Assembly: GCA_046155815.1 (NCBI GenBank)
Contig: JBJXFY010000356.1
Span: forward strand, 1 to 6,909
Direction of reading: 5' to 3'
DNA length: 6,909 nt
Source: JBJXFY01 sp046155815
GTDB taxonomy: Bacteria > Verrucomicrobiota > Verrucomicrobiia > Limisphaerales > CAIMTB01
Part shown: in pieces, positions 5,885 through 6,909 of the stretch
Position numbering within the stretch: the stretch's first letter is position 1
How the letters are laid out: the number at the start of each line of letters is the position of its first letter
The notes under the pieces: generated by a model
The model's input: only the letters and a program-made list of their open reading frames with translations
Told to the model about the DNA's origin: nothing
Database searches by the model: none
Made by a program: the position numbers and the translations under genes

Positions 5885-6909
5885 GTGACTCCCTCCCGCC
5901 TCCTCGTCCGCGGCGTCAACTGGCTCGGGGACGCCGTGATGACCACGCCCGCGCTGCTGCGGCTGCGCGCGGCGCTGCCGGCGGCGCGCGTCACGCTGCT
6001 CACGCCTGCCAAGCTCGCCCAGCTCTGGACCACGCATCCCGCCGTGGACGAGGTGCTCCCGTTGGCCGCCGGCGAAGGCGTCTTCGCCGCGGCCCGCCGG
6101 CTGCGTGCGGGCCGGTTTGATGCCGCGCTCATCCTGCCAAACTCCCCCCGCAGCGCGCTGGAAGCCTGGCTCGCCCGCATCCCCCGTCGCCTCGGCCTCG
6201 CGCGGCCGTGGCGGACGTGGATGCTCACCCAGCCCCTCCCGCCAAGACCGGACGAAATACGGATGAAGAAGCGAAGCATCGGTGAAATCCACGCCGCGCT
6301 AGCCGCTCCATTCACCATTCACCATTCACCATTCACCCAGTCACTGGCCGCGCATCATGTTCATCACTACCTCCACCTCGCCGCCGCCCTCGGGGCGGAC
6401 CCGGCGCCCGTCGCGCCGCAGCTTTCTCTGGCTCCCGATGAGCAGGCGCAGGCCCGAGCGGGCCTGCCAGGGGTGGCTCCCGCCACGGGCACGCTCTGGG
6501 CCGGGCTGAATCCCGGCGCGGAATACGGCCCCGCGAAGCGCTGGCCGGCCGAGCGCTTCGTGGCCGCCGCGCGGGAGGTTTCGGAGCGCACCGGCTGCCG
6601 TTGGGCAATCTTCGGCGGCGCGCGCGACGTGGAGCTGGCCGCCGGCATCGCGGCGGAGCTGCCCGGGTCCGTGAACCTCGCCGGCCGCACCACGCTGCGG
6701 GAGCTGATGGTCGCGCTGGCCGCGTGCCGCGTGCTGCTCACGAATGACACCGGCCCGATGCACGTCGCCGCCGCGCTGGGCGTGCCGGTGGTCGTGCCCT
6801 TCGGCAGCACCTCGCCGGAACTCACCGGGCCGGGCCTCCCCGGCGACGCGCGTCACGCGCTGCTCCGCGGCCAGGCTCCGTGCGCACCGTGCTTCCTCCG
6901 CGAATGCCC
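5885..6909 (+). CDS. waaF: ADP-heptose:LPS heptosyltransferase (WaaF-like, GT9), 3' end beyond window
   Basis: This GT9 enzyme transfers heptose from ADP-heptose to the lipopolysaccharide inner core at the cytoplasmic face of the inner membrane. It starts at GTG 5885-5887, chosen because homology begins at once with RLLVRGVNWLGDAVMTTPAL. Asp16 in NWLGD matches the Asp proposed as catalytic base in WaaC. The open frame gives 341 codons to the right edge. The C-terminal domain shows NPGAEYGPAKRWP (Asn209, Lys218), NLAGRTTLREL, NDTGPMH (287-293) and FGSTSPELTGP, ending in APCFLREC. This set favours WaaF (heptosyltransferase II) over WaaC, but in this phylum the acceptor is uncertain. Residues ~120-157 are an insert relative to the family, at lower GC and ending in a heptanucleotide array. 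There is no well-spaced Shine-Dalgarno sequence; the closest GGAG (5867-5870) lies in the upstream repeat element, 14 bases from the start. Confidence 0.88.
   Translation, partial: MTPSRLLVRGVNWLGDAVMTTPALLRLRAALPAARVTLLTPAKLAQLWTTHPAVDEVLPLAAGEGVFAAARRLRAGRFDAALILPNSPRSALEAWLARIPRRLGLARPWRTWMLTQPLPPRPDEIRMKKRSIGEIHAALAAPFTIHHSPFTQSLAAHHVHHYLHLAAALGADPAPVAPQLSLAPDEQAQARAGLPGVAPATGTLWAGLNPGAEYGPAKRWPAERFVAAAREVSERTGCRWAIFGGARDVELAAGIAAELPGSVNLAGRTTLRELMVALAACRVLLTNDTGPMHVAAALGVPVVVPFGSTSPELTGPGLPGDARHALLRGQAPCAPCFLREC
6245..6352 (+). other. In-frame lower-GC insert inside the waaF-like gene
   Basis: Between the end of the N-terminal domain (LTQPLPPRP) and the block HHVHHYLHLAAALG, homologues normally have a short linker; here about 35 residues intervene. 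Positions 6251-6340 contain 48 G/C in 90 bases, far below the surrounding gene. The bases include TACGGATG (6258-6265) and GTGAAATC (6282-6289). These are reverse complements of two adjacent 8-mers in the intergenic repeat at 3161-3176. The frame is open throughout. Borders are approximate, since they depend on remembered family alignment. Confidence 0.5.
6308..6335 (+). repeat. Four perfect tandem copies of the heptamer CCATTCA inside the waaF-like gene
   Basis: Copies lie at 6308-6314, 6315-6321, 6322-6328 and 6329-6335 without mismatch, followed by CCC. They encode residues ~142-151 (PFTIHHSPFT). Seven is not a multiple of three, so a change of one unit shifts the frame. With one extra copy the next stop is TGA at 6439-6441; with one fewer it is TGA at 6507-6509. 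Both fall before the conserved donor-binding domain. Confidence 0.9.

Noticed and set aside
6308..6335. Heptamer array as a CRISPR or integration iteron
   Set aside because: The units are contiguous seven-base repeats with no spacers and lie inside a coding frame; no cas, rep or integrase genes are nearby.

Overview
This GC-rich window (about 70% by eye) looks like chromosomal DNA from a Gram-negative PVC-group bacterium, most likely Verrucomicrobiota. The assignment rests on three protein signals. One is a secreted PVC-type propeller/HEAT protein beside a degenerate SGNH-family protein. The second is an LpxK whose N-terminal and central segments read like verrucomicrobial homologues. The third is menaquinone synthesis through futalosine. 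This is recognition from memory, not a search result.

Layout. Positions 1-3079 are on the minus strand: an SGNH/GDSL-like exported protein (2147-3079) followed 122 bp downstream by a large exported PVC-type protein (2024 down to 1), which runs off the left edge before its expected C-terminal haem domain. A 223-bp divergent intergenic region (3080-3302) holds hairpins and repeat-like sequence. Positions 3303-6909 are on the plus strand: mqnC (menaquinone, futalosine route), then lpxK (lipid A 4'-kinase) after 49 bp, then a 160-bp gap filled by an inverted CCAAGCTCC-type repeat, then a waaF-like heptosyltransferase that runs off the right edge. No stretch longer than 300 bp lacks a gene. I see no tRNA, rRNA, CRISPR array or transposase.

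Function. lpxK and waaF form a lipopolysaccharide block: LpxK completes lipid IVA and the GT9 enzyme adds inner-core heptose. mqnC belongs to respiratory quinone synthesis and is simply co-oriented here. The minus-strand pair is probably an exported two-gene cassette of unknown substrate.

Most interesting points. The waaF-like gene contains an in-frame, lower-GC insert that ends in four perfect tandem copies of the heptamer CCATTCA. Reading the other two frames shows that gain of one copy gives a stop at 6439-6441 and loss of one gives a stop at 6507-6509, both before the conserved donor-binding half. This would be a contingency-locus design if copy number varies. The insert shares short words with the intergenic repeat-like sequence at 3161-3240, suggesting a dispersed repeat invaded the gene. 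MqnC carries an extra segment of about 37 residues, the SGNH protein lacks the canonical Ser and His, and none of the five starts has a well-placed Shine-Dalgarno sequence.
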